A DNA stretch of 39,672 bases, from positions 1 through 39,672 of the forward strand of contig JAFGXN010000001.1 in the NCBI GenBank assembly GCA_016936615.1, written 5' to 3'. Source of the DNA: Spirochaetales bacterium. Its GTDB lineage: Bacteria > Spirochaetota > Spirochaetia > JAFGXN01. Below are positions 24,391 to 34,210 of the stretch, one piece after another. The translations under genes and the position numbers were made by a program. Under the pieces are notes generated by a model. The model was not told the DNA's origin, searched no databases, and saw nothing but the letters and a program-made list of their open reading frames with translations. How positions within the stretch are numbered: position 1 is the stretch's first letter; the number at the start of each line of letters is the position of its first letter.

Positions 24391-26031
24391 TTAGCAAAAT
24401 ATTTTAGTTTTTTCCCCTTTTTTTTGCCAGAGAAAAATTACAACACTACTTCCAAGAAGGTTTATCATCTCCGAAGTCTGGGCGCGATATACAAATGAAT
24501 GGTTAAAAGAGCTCTTGTCAATCTCAGGGAATTTTCTGCTTATTTGCTGTCTAAAATCCCTGATGTTAGCATCAATCTCACGGGCTAGAAACTCTGGGAC
24601 TTGCTGAGACGGCGCAATTGAAGCCCAGTCATAGACTAGAAGATCCGTGATGAACTCTTTTTTTCCATCAAATTCTTCTATTAAATATATAAAAAGTCGT
24701 TCAGCCAGCGGTTTCCATTGCCTCGACGATTTACCAGAAATTTTTTCCTGAATAAGTGAGGTAAAAATCGTCCAACCGTCCTTCTGCGATAACAACCAGT
24801 CAAAGGTTGTCTTAAAATATTTCGAATTATAGAAATTATCCAGCAACTCCTCCACCTTGACAAAAATTTTCATCTGCTCAAAGCTCAGAGTCGATGTAGC
24901 TACAACCTGAAACGGCGGAAAATCCGCTGCAACCATGTCGTATTCATCTGCCTCTCGAGCACTCTTTGTTCCAGGCAAAAGTTTGAGAAATCCCAGCTGA
25001 AACTCATCAGGCTTAAGTGCTAAAATCTGATCAAAGCTTTGAGATGCTGTCTGAAAATCATCCCCCGGAAGCCCGACAATCTGATCTACGTGAATATGTA
25101 AATTTTTCATTGAGCACAACCGAGCAACACTCTCGCGGATAGAATCCCAATTCCCGGCACGATTAACTTTTTTCAAAACTTCGGTATCGGTAGACTGAAT
25201 CCCCACCTCGATAAAGAAGAGCCCGGAGGGGACACGCTCCAACAACGAAAAATCATCCTCAGTCAGAAGCCCAGGATGTAGCTCAAAGTGGAAAGGAACA
25301 TCAGAATCCAACGACAATATCATCTCCCATATTGCCCGAGCACGCTCAGGACTGTGGTTGAAGGTTCTATCGACAAGTTTAATTATCTTCGGGTTCAAGG
25401 AGACTAGCTGCGGCAGCTCTTCGCGAACAAGTTCTAAGCTACGAAAATCAAGAATCTCCTGCTGAGCAGATGAAAGACAGTAGGCGCAGGAATATCTGCA
25501 CCCGCGGGAGGTCTCATAGTAGAGTAATCTATCGCGAAGAAACGGCTCCATCTGCTGGCGGTAAGGAAATGCAATATCGTCAAGCCGCAGCGGCTCTCTG
25601 ACCTGATAGACAGCATGGAATTTAACGTCTGAGCCCTCACCCTCCAGAAAGAATTCTTTGACAAAGGCCTCCCCCTGCCCCAGCACGACAAGGTCAGCCC
25701 CCGCAAATTTGGACAAAGCCGCACCGTCGTAGGCAGCCGACGGACCACCGACAATAATTACAGACTCCGATGCAAGCTTCTTCAGCAGAGGAATAACCTT
25801 CGCAAGCAACTCCTGGTTCCAGATGTATGCGGAAAAAAGATAATAGTCCCACGATGAATCAGTCAACTGAGCTAGAATCTCAAGCCAATTAGTGTTTATC
25901 TCAAACTCAAATAGCTGGGTTGAAATTGAACTATCTACAGATAAAACTTTTTCCATCGAATAGAGGGCTAGATTAGTATGTGAACTTCTGGCATTGATAG
26001 CAACAAGTGCGATTGATTTGTGATTTGACAT
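24391..26031 (-). CDS. B12-binding-domain radical SAM protein (DUF4080 family)
   Basis: 546 residues. An N-terminal cobalamin-binding-like Rossmann domain (about 5-130; NARSSHTNLAL, VIIVGGPSA) lacks the DxHxxG lower-axial-ligand motif. The radical SAM barrel follows with the 4Fe-4S motif CRYSCAYC (C178, C182, C185) and later VGIQS and QIVGLPGD segments. The C-terminal region (about 380-520) matches the DUF4080 extension. The substrate is unknown; relatives are common in anaerobes. The start ATG 26031 has no Shine-Dalgarno but TATAAT ends 5 nt upstream. It appears monocistronic and divergent from the transporter operon. Confidence 0.9.
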   Translation of the reverse strand: MSNHKSIALVAINARSSHTNLALYSMEKVLSVDSSISTQLFEFEINTNWLEILAQLTDSSWDYYLFSAYIWNQELLAKVIPLLKKLASESVIIVGGPSAAYDGAALSKFAGADLVVLGQGEAFVKEFFLEGEGSDVKFHAVYQVREPLRLDDIAFPYRQQMEPFLRDRLLYYETSRGCRYSCAYCLSSAQQEILDFRSLELVREELPQLVSLNPKIIKLVDRTFNHSPERARAIWEMILSLDSDVPFHFELHPGLLTEDDFSLLERVPSGLFFIEVGIQSTDTEVLKKVNRAGNWDSIRESVARLCSMKNLHIHVDQIVGLPGDDFQTASQSFDQILALKPDEFQLGFLKLLPGTKSAREADEYDMVAADFPPFQVVATSTLSFEQMKIFVKVEELLDNFYNSKYFKTTFDWLLSQKDGWTIFTSLIQEKISGKSSRQWKPLAERLFIYLIEEFDGKKEFITDLLVYDWASIAPSQQVPEFLAREIDANIRDFRQQISRKFPEIDKSSFNHSFVYRAQTSEMINLLGSSVVIFLWQKKGEKTKIFC

Positions 26032-26036
26032 AAGAG

Positions 26037-26042
26037 ATTATA
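26037..26042 (-). promoter_or_regulatory. -10 element (TATAAT) of the radical-SAM gene, probable leaderless start
   Basis: A perfect TATAAT on the minus strand is followed by CTCTT and the ATG, so transcription would begin at or next to the A of the start codon. A weak -35 (TGGAAA) lies 18 bp upstream. Confidence 0.5.
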
Positions 26043-26104
26043 ACCTGAAAAAAGAATCTTTTTCCATCGAATTTGAAAAAAATTATATTCTTGCTATCTT
26101 TGAC

Positions 26105-26155
26105 TTGATTTTTTTTATCATGCAAAGTATATTTGTATTATAAAGTTACTTTGCA
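26105..26155 (+). promoter_or_regulatory. Promoter and operator-like dyad of the membrane protein/regulator/MMPL operon
   Basis: TTGATT (26105-26110), 17-bp spacer, TATATT (26128-26133). A perfect 9-bp inverted repeat TGCAAAGTA...TACTTTGCA (26121-26129 and 26147-26155) straddles the -10 and start site, and a shorter CTTTG-CATTA-CAAAG follows. This is a good candidate site for the winged-helix protein encoded in the operon. Confidence 0.6.
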
Positions 26156-26178
26156 TTACAAAGCAACAAGGAGAAATA

Positions 26179-26787
26179 ATGGAGCAGGACAAGTATATTA
26201 AAGACATAGAGATAATCAAGGATATTTTGATTAAGCAGAAGAAGACACCAATCATAGAATCTTGGGCATTTTTTGTCTGGTCATTTCTTGTTGTGGTAGG
26301 ATCGATCTCTCATTTTGTGATTTTCAAGACTTGCAACATAGAAAATTCTACTCTAATCCCTTCGATCTGGGTTCCAATCTCACTTCTAGGACTTGCAGGA
26401 GAGACTCTGGGATGGCTAAAAAGCAAACAGAAAAACTCAATTTATATTTTTTCAAATACAAATCTTGCTCTTATATTCACTCTAGTGATTTTAACAATCT
26501 TCGGGATTCTTTTTCTAGCAATTCTCAACTCTCTTGATGCATTGCACCTTGTATCATTTCTGTTAGCTGGGCTAATAGGACTTGCTATGGGATTTCTTGG
26601 AACATTTATCACATCAAAATTCTATTACGTATCGATTTCTTTGATAACCTTAACAACTATTCTCTTTTTTATTCCGCTAGAAAATGAGATTGCTTCACTA
26701 ATCTGTGGAATTCTGATTGCTGCTGCGATGTTTTCATGTGGCTTGATAAACAGATTCGTGATTGAGAGGAAAAAGAATGTTTCATAA
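26179..26787 (+). CDS. Uncharacterised six-helix membrane protein
   Basis: 202 residues. A short charged N-terminus (about 1-28, with a heptad-like KDIEIIKDILIKQ) precedes about six hydrophobic helices (about 30-50, 60-78, 90-112, 118-140, 145-163, 168-192). I do not recognise the family. It is the first gene of an operon with a winged-helix regulator, overlapping it by 11 nt, and an MMPL exporter. Such membrane partners often sense or assist in transport, but that is inference. Shine-Dalgarno AAGGAG precedes the ATG. Confidence 0.75.
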   Translation: MEQDKYIKDIEIIKDILIKQKKTPIIESWAFFVWSFLVVVGSISHFVIFKTCNIENSTLIPSIWVPISLLGLAGETLGWLKSKQKNSIYIFSNTNLALIFTLVILTIFGILFLAILNSLDALHLVSFLLAGLIGLAMGFLGTFITSKFYYVSISLITLTTILFFIPLENEIASLICGILIAAAMFSCGLINRFVIERKKNVS

Positions 26788-27073
26788 AGATTTTGATTCA
26801 ATTTTTATAGAAAAAACACGCCTATCTATCATGACAATTACCTACAAAGAGGAAAAGGTCTCTTTCAACAGGCTAAAACTGTTGCTTGAATTAAATGATG
26901 GAACGCTATATTCGCATCTCAAGAAGCTTGAAGCTGCAGATTATCTTAAAATGAATAAAACTATCATTGATAATAGTGCTGCCACACTATGTTCTTTGAC
27001 AGAAAAAGGAAAGGAGACTCTAGAGAAATATATTGAGTATCTAGAAGCTTACTTGAATAAAATCAAAACTTAG
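26777..27073 (+). CDS. Winged-helix transcriptional regulator
   Basis: 98 residues from ATG 26777; a TTG at 26762 would be the only longer start and has no advantage. The sequence reads as a winged helix of the HTH_27/MarR-like type: FNRLKLLLELNDGTLYSHLKKLEAADYL is the helix-turn-helix and the following strands are the wing, ending in a C-terminal amphipathic helix (EKYIEYLEAYLNK) for dimerisation. GAGAGG lies 8-13 nt upstream. It overlaps the preceding gene and is followed closely by the MMPL exporter. It probably represses its own operon through the dyad at 26121-26155. Confidence 0.85.
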   Translation: MFHKDFDSIFIEKTRLSIMTITYKEEKVSFNRLKLLLELNDGTLYSHLKKLEAADYLKMNKTIIDNSAATLCSLTEKGKETLEKYIEYLEAYLNKIKT

Positions 27074-27082
27074 GAGGTTGTT

Positions 27083-29374
27083 TTGAAAAGAAAAACATTA
27101 GCAGATTTAGCTTTATGGGAAGCTAAAAATCGAAAAAAGACTGCCGTTTTAGGAATTACCATGACTGCCATCATGATTATTCTGACAGCCCTTTTTCTCA
27201 GAGTTGAATTTACATTCTCTTCCATTATGCCTGCAAATGGAGAAAAAGTACAGGATCTAAACAGGATAATTGATGAATTTCCTCAGGCGTCAACGATTAT
27301 TGCAGTAATCGAGGGCGAAGAAGAGCAGATTGTTAAGGCTGCTAAGGAAATGAAGATTGCACTGGAAAATGAGGAGTTTGAGCAGATAGTCTCAAGCGTG
27401 GATATCTCTCTTGAGAAGGATTTTCTTCTGAAGAACGGGATACTTCTAGAACCTATCGAAGAGTTGTTCTCGGATGAAATTCTTAAGAGTCTAACTTCTG
27501 GTGAAATAGAGACTGCTGCATTTGAAGAGATTCTCTCTACTCTAGGAGATACAGAGTTTAGCGAGAATGATTTTTTCTATCTAAACAAGCAAAAAGATGC
27601 TGGGCTTGTATTTATCCACCCGACTTTTACTGCAAATGACATTATGGTGTTAAAGCCTTATGTCTTAAAAATCGATAAGGTTGTTCTGGATATTGCTGAA
27701 GCAAATGGGGTTGTGGCAGGAATAACTGGAATGAATGTTGTCGCAAAGGATGAAGCTGTTACAAGTGAGCAGGGACTTGTTGTTTCAACTCTTATAGCCT
27801 TCATCTTGATAATTCTACTTCTAGCAATAAATTTCAGGAAAAAAAGTTTTCCAGTTATTGCTGCTATTCCTCTTATTGTAGGAATAATCTGGACGCTTGG
27901 ACTAACTGCTATCTTTGTTAACCGGTTAAATCTAATGACTGCTATGTACATGATTGCGCTTATGGGAATTGGAATAGATTTCTCTATACACTTTATTACT
28001 GCGTGGATACAAGAGATGGAAAAAGATGATAATTTCTATGATGCAATATACAATGGAACAAAGAGATCTAGCGCTGGGATTATAACTGGAGGTGTAACGA
28101 GTGCTGCCGCATTCTTTGCTCTAACAATCTCTAGTTCTCCGCTGGTTAAGGAGCTTGGGGTTGTCGCTGGATTAGGAATTCTCTGTGAATTACTTGCTGC
28201 TTTCATCTTCCTCCCAATTTTACTACCTAAGAAGCTTAACAAGGGATCAAAGAAGATAAAACCAGCTCTCTTTGAAAAATATGTAACAGGTCCTATAGGG
28301 ATTTTCGTTGCAAAAAATACTTACTTGACAATATTTTTCATGCTTGCTGTTGGTGTTGCTCTAAGCTCGTTTGCTGGGAAGATTTCAATACAGACAAATA
28401 TCATGGAGATGGAGGCTAAAGGTCTAAAATCAATTGAATTACAAGATCGAATGGTTGAGAAATTTGGGCAGTCTCCTGATGGTCTGTTTATAATCTCAGA
28501 CTCAGTAGAGAATACACAGGAGATTGTATCTAAGTTAAAAGGCATTGATGAGATTGGAAGTATTGATTCAATTGCAACTTTTTTACCTAAAAAAAGTACG
28601 CAGGAGAAGCGCCTTGCTATCGGGTCTCAGATCAAACCGTATCTAATGAATTTTGGAATACCGTTTGAGGTTCCATCATCGTTACTAGAGAAGGAGAATA
28701 TTCCAGACTCAATTATTCAGCAATACTTCTCAGAAGATGGGAAATACAACCTTATTACTATCACTCCATCACAAAACTGCTGGGAGAAGGAAAATCGGAA
28801 TAAGCTAACTGCTGCAATCGACCCAATTACTGACAAGGCTACCGGGTTAATCCTAATTGGAGATCAACTAAGCGCAATTGCTGGTCGTGATGGTATTATT
28901 GCTAGCTTTGCAGCTCTATTTGTTATATTTTTGATCCTTTTCTTCAATTTTAGAAATCTATGGACTGCTATACTAACGATGCTACCTCTTCTTTTATCGA
29001 TTGGTACTCTGTTTGGAATTATGGGACTTACCGATCTGAAGTTCGACTTTGTAAATATTATATCTATTCCATTAGTAATCGGAATTGGAATCGATGATGC
29101 GGTTCATCTTTCACATCGTTTTATCAGCCAGAATGAAAAAATAGAAGATACTGTAAGATTTATCGGTAGAGCTATCCTTCTAACAACATTAACAACTGCA
29201 ATTGGATTCGCTTCATTTATCCCTTCTGTAATGAGGGCTCTAAGTAGCACAGGAATTGTTCTGACACTTGCAGTGTCTTTAACTTTCATCTTCTCAATCT
29301 TTTTCCACTCAGCCGTGCTTAAGGTTGCTCGAGATAAGCTAAAGATAAATCTATCTCCGTGGTTTATGAAATAA
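27083..29374 (+). CDS. MMPL/RND-superfamily exporter
   Basis: 763 residues. Start is TTG 27083, with AGGAGG 5 nt upstream and no in-frame ATG or GTG. Two repeated halves are visible, each with a large extracytoplasmic loop and a cluster of transmembrane helices. Each half has an MMPL/SSD motif: GIGIDFSIHF in the first and GIGIDDAVHLSHRF in the second, the Asp residues probably relaying protons. Related proteins export lipids, hopanoids or other hydrophobic compounds; the substrate here is unknown. It is the last gene of the operon with the winged-helix regulator, and a strong terminator follows. Confidence 0.88.
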   Translation: MKRKTLADLALWEAKNRKKTAVLGITMTAIMIILTALFLRVEFTFSSIMPANGEKVQDLNRIIDEFPQASTIIAVIEGEEEQIVKAAKEMKIALENEEFEQIVSSVDISLEKDFLLKNGILLEPIEELFSDEILKSLTSGEIETAAFEEILSTLGDTEFSENDFFYLNKQKDAGLVFIHPTFTANDIMVLKPYVLKIDKVVLDIAEANGVVAGITGMNVVAKDEAVTSEQGLVVSTLIAFILIILLLAINFRKKSFPVIAAIPLIVGIIWTLGLTAIFVNRLNLMTAMYMIALMGIGIDFSIHFITAWIQEMEKDDNFYDAIYNGTKRSSAGIITGGVTSAAAFFALTISSSPLVKELGVVAGLGILCELLAAFIFLPILLPKKLNKGSKKIKPALFEKYVTGPIGIFVAKNTYLTIFFMLAVGVALSSFAGKISIQTNIMEMEAKGLKSIELQDRMVEKFGQSPDGLFIISDSVENTQEIVSKLKGIDEIGSIDSIATFLPKKSTQEKRLAIGSQIKPYLMNFGIPFEVPSSLLEKENIPDSIIQQYFSEDGKYNLITITPSQNCWEKENRNKLTAAIDPITDKATGLILIGDQLSAIAGRDGIIASFAALFVIFLILFFNFRNLWTAILTMLPLLLSIGTLFGIMGLTDLKFDFVNIISIPLVIGIGIDDAVHLSHRFISQNEKIEDTVRFIGRAILLTTLTTAIGFASFIPSVMRALSSTGIVLTLAVSLTFIFSIFFHSAVLKVARDKLKINLSPWFMK

Positions 29375-29381
29375 AACCTTT

Positions 29382-29414
29382 TACCAGCTAGCGTCTGTTA
29401 GCTGGTATTTTTTT
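29382..29414 (+). terminator. Terminator of the MMPL operon
   Basis: TACCAGCTA, an 8-nt loop and TAGCTGGTA, followed by seven T. It starts 8 nt after the stop. Confidence 0.88.
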
Positions 29415-29453
29415 CTACAAAAAAAGAAAAAGCCGCAGGCAAGAGCCTGCAGC
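29415..29453 (-). terminator. Terminator of the RND/TolC operon
   Basis: On the minus strand GCTGCAGGC-TCTT-GCCTGCGGC is followed by TTTTTCTTTTTTTG. It lies about 138 bp after the TolC-family stop. The stretch 29454-29590 between them is AT-rich and shows nothing else. Confidence 0.8.
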
Positions 29454-29590
29454 AAAGACCTGAACTTGATTTTTTATTGTTACTTTTTCCCTACAACTTT
29501 TTTTAATTTATTTCACGATGCAAGTCCATTCACGGTATAAACTAAGGTTAGGAAAAAAGAATTAGGATGTCAAATATTTTTAACTTTTTT

Positions 29591-31021
29591 TTAAAATAAT
29601 ATTTCTTCTAAGAATTTCTGATTATCCATCTTCACTACAAGAAGATCTGCAAGACGGTGTAGCTCTAGCAGAAGTTGCTTCTCCTGAACATAGTATGCAA
29701 CTATTTTTGCCTGAGCAGAGTCGACTTGATTCAAGGCTTGTATGAGAAAGTTTAAATCAATCTTCCCATCTGAATATCTTGTTGATTCTCGTTGGTATAC
29801 TGCTTGTGCTATCTCATACTGGGTGTAGGAGAGTTCGGTAAGTTGGCGGATATTTTTTATATCGTTAACTAGATTTCTGATCTGTGCCTCAAGCAGGGAT
29901 TTTCTTTTCTCATTATCTAGGTTTTTTATAAAGATATCCATCTTCTGCTTTTCTACACCCACTTTCTTATGGACTGAGAGAAAATCGTAGCTTAAATCTA
30001 TTCCAAGACCAAATGAGAGTGAATCGACACCATCGATAAAGAAGTAATTATTTCCTCTCAAATTAAAATCCATATAGAGTTGTGCTGATGGCAGAAGATT
30101 ATCCTCAGCAATCTTTAACTTTAGATCTTCACTCTTCATAGTAAGGTCGAAGACGCTGTATGTTCGACTTTTTTCCATAAAATCCTTGTGTATCTTGCCA
30201 AAATCAACCTCAATATTGTCGAATATCTGTGGCTTTTCTGGAACAAATTGCTGTGTTAGCTCTATTCCCGCAGACTCAAAGATTAATGTGCTGGTTTCGC
30301 GGAACTTTTTTCCTAAATTATAAAGAGATTCTTGCTTCGAGTAGACTTGCAACAGGGTCTTGTTCTCATCGTTCACATCTGCGATTCTATATTTCATCTT
30401 GTCTCTGATGATTTCGAGTAGTTGATAACTTGTCTTGTAGGCTCGAATTCCTGCTTCATAGCGTTGATAATCAAGAAACCACTGCATGTAGAGGTTTGCT
30501 GCTGTGGCAAGGTAATCTTCATAGGCCTCCACAAGTTGAACTTCTGCGAGGTGGATATCTACAGAGGCCTTGCTAGTTAGCATTCTTTGTTGCCTGCCAA
30601 AGGCGTCGGTCGCGATATTCTGAATAATAGAAAAATAGAGTGCAGATGAGGTTGGGCCTGCGAGGCTGAAGCCAGTTGTCAAGCGTGTCCCAGACTCACG
30701 GAAGATTCCTGCTAGAGAAATGTCGCCTTGATATGAGTGTTCAGTTGAGGTCTCGAAGATATGGGCTAGCTTGTAGCCGGATTTGACGTTCAAGAGTAAT
30801 TGGTCTGCTGGTATTGATAATCGCTTGTCATACTGGAGGTTAAATTGCTGCGATAGTAATTTTTCAAAGCTGGGATTTGTACAGGCTTTTTTTACAAACT
30901 CTTCAAATGTTAGAACTTGGGGGCTTTCTTCTGGCTCGAGGCTCTCTGGCAACAGTGGCTGAGCAAGGAGTCGTACAGAGAGGAAAGTGATGAAAATCAA
31001 GGCTATTTTATTTTTTTTCAT
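29591..31021 (-). CDS. TolC-family outer membrane efflux protein
   Basis: 476 residues. A signal peptide is followed by cleavage after LLA (about residue 20). The mature protein is mostly helical with long heptad-rich stretches, and contains LTFEEFVKKACTNP near the start. A second related helical repeat (about 255-440) ends in a YSDGKIDLNFLIQALNQVDSAQ region, which is the usual TolC signature in the last helical pair. TolC trimers form the outer-membrane and periplasmic channel of RND pumps. The ATG overlaps the upstream pump gene by 14 nt, so the two are cotranscribed and probably assemble together. Confidence 0.85.
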   Translation of the reverse strand: MKKNKIALIFITFLSVRLLAQPLLPESLEPEESPQVLTFEEFVKKACTNPSFEKLLSQQFNLQYDKRLSIPADQLLLNVKSGYKLAHIFETSTEHSYQGDISLAGIFRESGTRLTTGFSLAGPTSSALYFSIIQNIATDAFGRQQRMLTSKASVDIHLAEVQLVEAYEDYLATAANLYMQWFLDYQRYEAGIRAYKTSYQLLEIIRDKMKYRIADVNDENKTLLQVYSKQESLYNLGKKFRETSTLIFESAGIELTQQFVPEKPQIFDNIEVDFGKIHKDFMEKSRTYSVFDLTMKSEDLKLKIAEDNLLPSAQLYMDFNLRGNNYFFIDGVDSLSFGLGIDLSYDFLSVHKKVGVEKQKMDIFIKNLDNEKRKSLLEAQIRNLVNDIKNIRQLTELSYTQYEIAQAVYQRESTRYSDGKIDLNFLIQALNQVDSAQAKIVAYYVQEKQLLLELHRLADLLVVKMDNQKFLEEILF

Positions 31022-34000
31022 TGGATTCTCCCTTTTTTACTTTTAGTTTTTTATTTTTTACCTGCGAGAAGCCCTCTTTTGTCTTTCTTACACTCAGCTC
31101 TGCGAGATATCGGATTCTCAAGATTGAGGTAAAAAGGCAAGGCACTAGAACAAGTGTTATCAGGGTTCCGAAGATTAGGCCGTATGCCATGGCTAACATC
31201 ATGTCTGAGAGCATCGCATCGTAGCCGAGGATTCCATATGCCGTTGGAAAGAGCCCTATCACTGTCGTGAGGGTGGTCAAGAATACTGCTCGTAGTCGTG
31301 TCTTCGAGACTTCTGCCACTACCTCGGGGAATTTTTTAGGATTAGATGTATCTACGGTTTTTCCCAACTTATCTATCATGACTATTGAATCGTTTATCAC
31401 CACTCCGGTAAGCCCTAGAATACCGATCACCGCAAATGAGCCATAGACAACGATTCCATGAGCATAAAATGCGAGTATCGCACCAACAACACCAAATGGC
31501 ACGATTATCAAGATCAAAATCGGTCGCAATAATGAATTAAATAATAGGGCTAGAATGAAATATATCAAGAGGATTGTAAGAACCATTGCAAAGATCATAT
31601 CTTTGTTTGAGTCACGAGTCTCTTTCACTTCACCTGCAAAGGAGAGAGTTGCTGTTGGGTTATTCTTCAATATTTCAGGAAAAACCTCTTTTTCAAAATG
31701 CTCTGCAATCTCAAGTGGAGTTATCCCTGCCCCGTCAGCAATATCAGCATAGACTCGAAGTACTCTCTTTCCAGATTTTCTTCGTATCTCAGCTAGGTTC
31801 TCAGCTACCGAGATCTGCACTAGATTCTCCATGGGAATCATGTATCCTCGCGAATTTGTCATCGGCAAGGTCATTACAGTCTGAATATTTTGAAGATAAT
31901 CAGGATCTATCGAGATTTTCACTGGGATCTCGATATCATCTCTATAATGGTAAAAAAGGTGTGTCCCTGAGACAACAGAGCGAAGTGTCTCTGCGATATC
32001 ACTTGGATTGACACTTAATCTTGCAAGAAAATCTCGGTCAAAATCTATGACATAGTCTTTTTTTGTTAGCTGTCGCTCGATATCAGGATTCTCAAGCCCT
32101 TGATACTCTCCAAGATATTTTACAAGCTGATTTGCAATCTCAGTTCTTCGAATATCACTATTTTCAAGAATCTCAATCTCAATTGGACTTCCTCCCGAAG
32201 ATGTTCCAAACCTCATTCGAGAAATACCCAATTTCTGAAAGCCTTTCTCTTTTTTCAGTTCATCTATCGCTGTCTCTAGCTGGCTGGTATATTCTGAGAC
32301 TGTCAAATCTCTCTGGTCCGAGGCAACTAGGTTAATAAAAATTGAAAACTCATTGGTGTTTGCAGCATTGCCGCGTCGTGAAGAGCCTATTCGAGTTGAA
32401 TAGGTTAAAATATATTTCTCAAGATCTGCATCAAGTAACGACTCGACCTTTCTTGCTAATTTCTCAGTCTCTTCAAGGCTACTCCCTGGCTTTGCTGAGC
32501 CTGCAAGCATAACAAATCCAATCTCTTCGCGAGGGAACATCTCGTATTTCATCTTTGTTACAAGAATAAAACCAGAGAAGACAAGTAGTGCAACTGCGCA
32601 GAGATAGACAATTGGCCTGAATCTAATAACATTTTTCAATACACGTGCGTATAGATTCTCGACCTTGGGAAATAGCCTTTTCTTAGATCTAAATGAGGCC
32701 TTGCTTGAAAAGCGAGAGTTCATGTGGGCTGGCAAGATGAAGATAGACTCTAAAAGGCTTGCAAACAGCATCGCAAAGATGATAAATGGAATGACTTTTA
32801 TCATTTTTCCAATCATTCCTTCAAAAAAAAGTAGAGGAACAAATGCTGCACAGGTAGTAAGCACGCTTGCAAGGATTGGCTTGATGACTGAGTATGTTCC
32901 TTCGGTTATTGCTGTTAGCCGTGGTACTCCTTCATCTTCCTTGCGGATTATATTCTCCGCGATAATGATTGCATCATCGACTACGATTCCCAGAACAATT
33001 ATTACCGCAGCGAGTGTCATATTGTTCAAGGAGTAACCTATCACATAAGCGAAGATCATGGTTGCAGCCATGGAAAAAGGAATCCCCATCGCAACCCAAA
33101 TCCCGCTTCTAAAGTTTAAAAAGATAAGCAGTGAAATTAGAATCAAGAAGAACCCCATCAATCCATTTGAAGCAACTAGTGCAAGTCGATCTCTGACTAG
33201 TTGAGACTCATCGCTATAGATTAGATGCTGAATATCTGAATCTCGAAACGCTGTAGAAAAAAGATTCTCTGTTGTCTGGCGGATTATGTCGGTTGCTTCT
33301 ATAATTCCTACATCTTGAGTTTTTCTAACAGAAAGAAGAATTCCCTGATGACCATTTATCTTTGTGATAGTGGTCACATCTTCAAAATACTGTCTTACTT
33401 CTGCGACATCCTCAACTCGTAGAGCCTGTCCAGTGAAGCTACTTTGAATTATAGTCTTTTTGATCTTTTCAACTGAGTCAAGTTGGTCATAGACTGTTAT
33501 CGATGAGTTATCATCTTGAGTCAGCACCCCGGCAGGAACTCTGATATCATTTCGTCTAAGTGCAGAGACTACTGTAAGATAACCAATCTCGTATTTTTCT
33601 AATTTCTTCGGATCAACCTCTATGCTTACTCGTTCATTCGCAACTCCAGAGATTGTGACTTCGCTAATCGAAGCCAGGGACTCTAGCATCTTCTGCAATT
33701 GAACTGCTGCATCCTGGACTTGTTGGTTTGATTCTGTATCAAGAAGATATTTATTCTTGTTAAAAATTGCAATTTCCATTACAGATCTATTTGCAGATCT
33801 TCGTTCTCTAACTATCGGATCTGTCAATATTTCTTCTGGCAATTTAACCCGCGAGACTGAATCCTTTATCTCATCTATAACCTCATCATAATTACTTAAA
33901 TTAGATTCTAAACGAACAATAAGTGTAGCAGATCCAGAAGAGCTACGGCTCTCTATATCATCAATTCCATCAATACCTTCAAGCGCCTCTTCAATCTCAG

Positions 34001-34196
34001 AGGTTACAAAATACTCAACCTCCGAGGCTGTAGCGCCAGGATAAGATGCTGCGACAAAGACCATATCCGCAGTGATATCAGGCATCTCCTCCTTCGGAAT
34101 AATTTTCCACGAGTAGATAGCTCCGATAAAGACAAAGAGTACTAAAAAATTTACTAAAATATGGTTCTCTGCAAAATATGCAATAATTTTTTTCAT
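31008..34196 (-). CDS. RND-family efflux pump (AcrB/HAE-type)
   Basis: 1062 residues, the full length of an HAE-type RND pump. Twelve transmembrane segments in two halves and two large periplasmic loops are visible. The proton-relay pair D407-D408 lies in VLGIVVDDAIIIAENI. Early motifs such as PDITADMVFVAASYPGATASEVE are typical of the porter domain. It drives export of drugs, solvents or lipids across the envelope using the proton gradient. Shine-Dalgarno GAGG precedes ATG 34196, and a TATAAT -10 with tandem dyads lies upstream. No periplasmic adaptor gene is present on either side: upstream is the terminator of the fucosidase gene. Confidence 0.93.
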   Translation of the reverse strand: MKKIIAYFAENHILVNFLVLFVFIGAIYSWKIIPKEEMPDITADMVFVAASYPGATASEVEYFVTSEIEEALEGIDGIDDIESRSSSGSATLIVRLESNLSNYDEVIDEIKDSVSRVKLPEEILTDPIVRERRSANRSVMEIAIFNKNKYLLDTESNQQVQDAAVQLQKMLESLASISEVTISGVANERVSIEVDPKKLEKYEIGYLTVVSALRRNDIRVPAGVLTQDDNSSITVYDQLDSVEKIKKTIIQSSFTGQALRVEDVAEVRQYFEDVTTITKINGHQGILLSVRKTQDVGIIEATDIIRQTTENLFSTAFRDSDIQHLIYSDESQLVRDRLALVASNGLMGFFLILISLLIFLNFRSGIWVAMGIPFSMAATMIFAYVIGYSLNNMTLAAVIIVLGIVVDDAIIIAENIIRKEDEGVPRLTAITEGTYSVIKPILASVLTTCAAFVPLLFFEGMIGKMIKVIPFIIFAMLFASLLESIFILPAHMNSRFSSKASFRSKKRLFPKVENLYARVLKNVIRFRPIVYLCAVALLVFSGFILVTKMKYEMFPREEIGFVMLAGSAKPGSSLEETEKLARKVESLLDADLEKYILTYSTRIGSSRRGNAANTNEFSIFINLVASDQRDLTVSEYTSQLETAIDELKKEKGFQKLGISRMRFGTSSGGSPIEIEILENSDIRRTEIANQLVKYLGEYQGLENPDIERQLTKKDYVIDFDRDFLARLSVNPSDIAETLRSVVSGTHLFYHYRDDIEIPVKISIDPDYLQNIQTVMTLPMTNSRGYMIPMENLVQISVAENLAEIRRKSGKRVLRVYADIADGAGITPLEIAEHFEKEVFPEILKNNPTATLSFAGEVKETRDSNKDMIFAMVLTILLIYFILALLFNSLLRPILILIIVPFGVVGAILAFYAHGIVVYGSFAVIGILGLTGVVINDSIVMIDKLGKTVDTSNPKKFPEVVAEVSKTRLRAVFLTTLTTVIGLFPTAYGILGYDAMLSDMMLAMAYGLIFGTLITLVLVPCLFTSILRIRYLAELSVRKTKEGFSQVKNKKLKVKKGESNEKK

Positions 34197-34210
34197 AAAA
34201 GCCTCAAATT

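Noticed and set aside
31586-32011. Plus-strand frame opposite the RND pump
   Set aside because: Fully antisense to conserved pump sequence, Ser/Gln/Leu-rich composition typical of a shadow frame.
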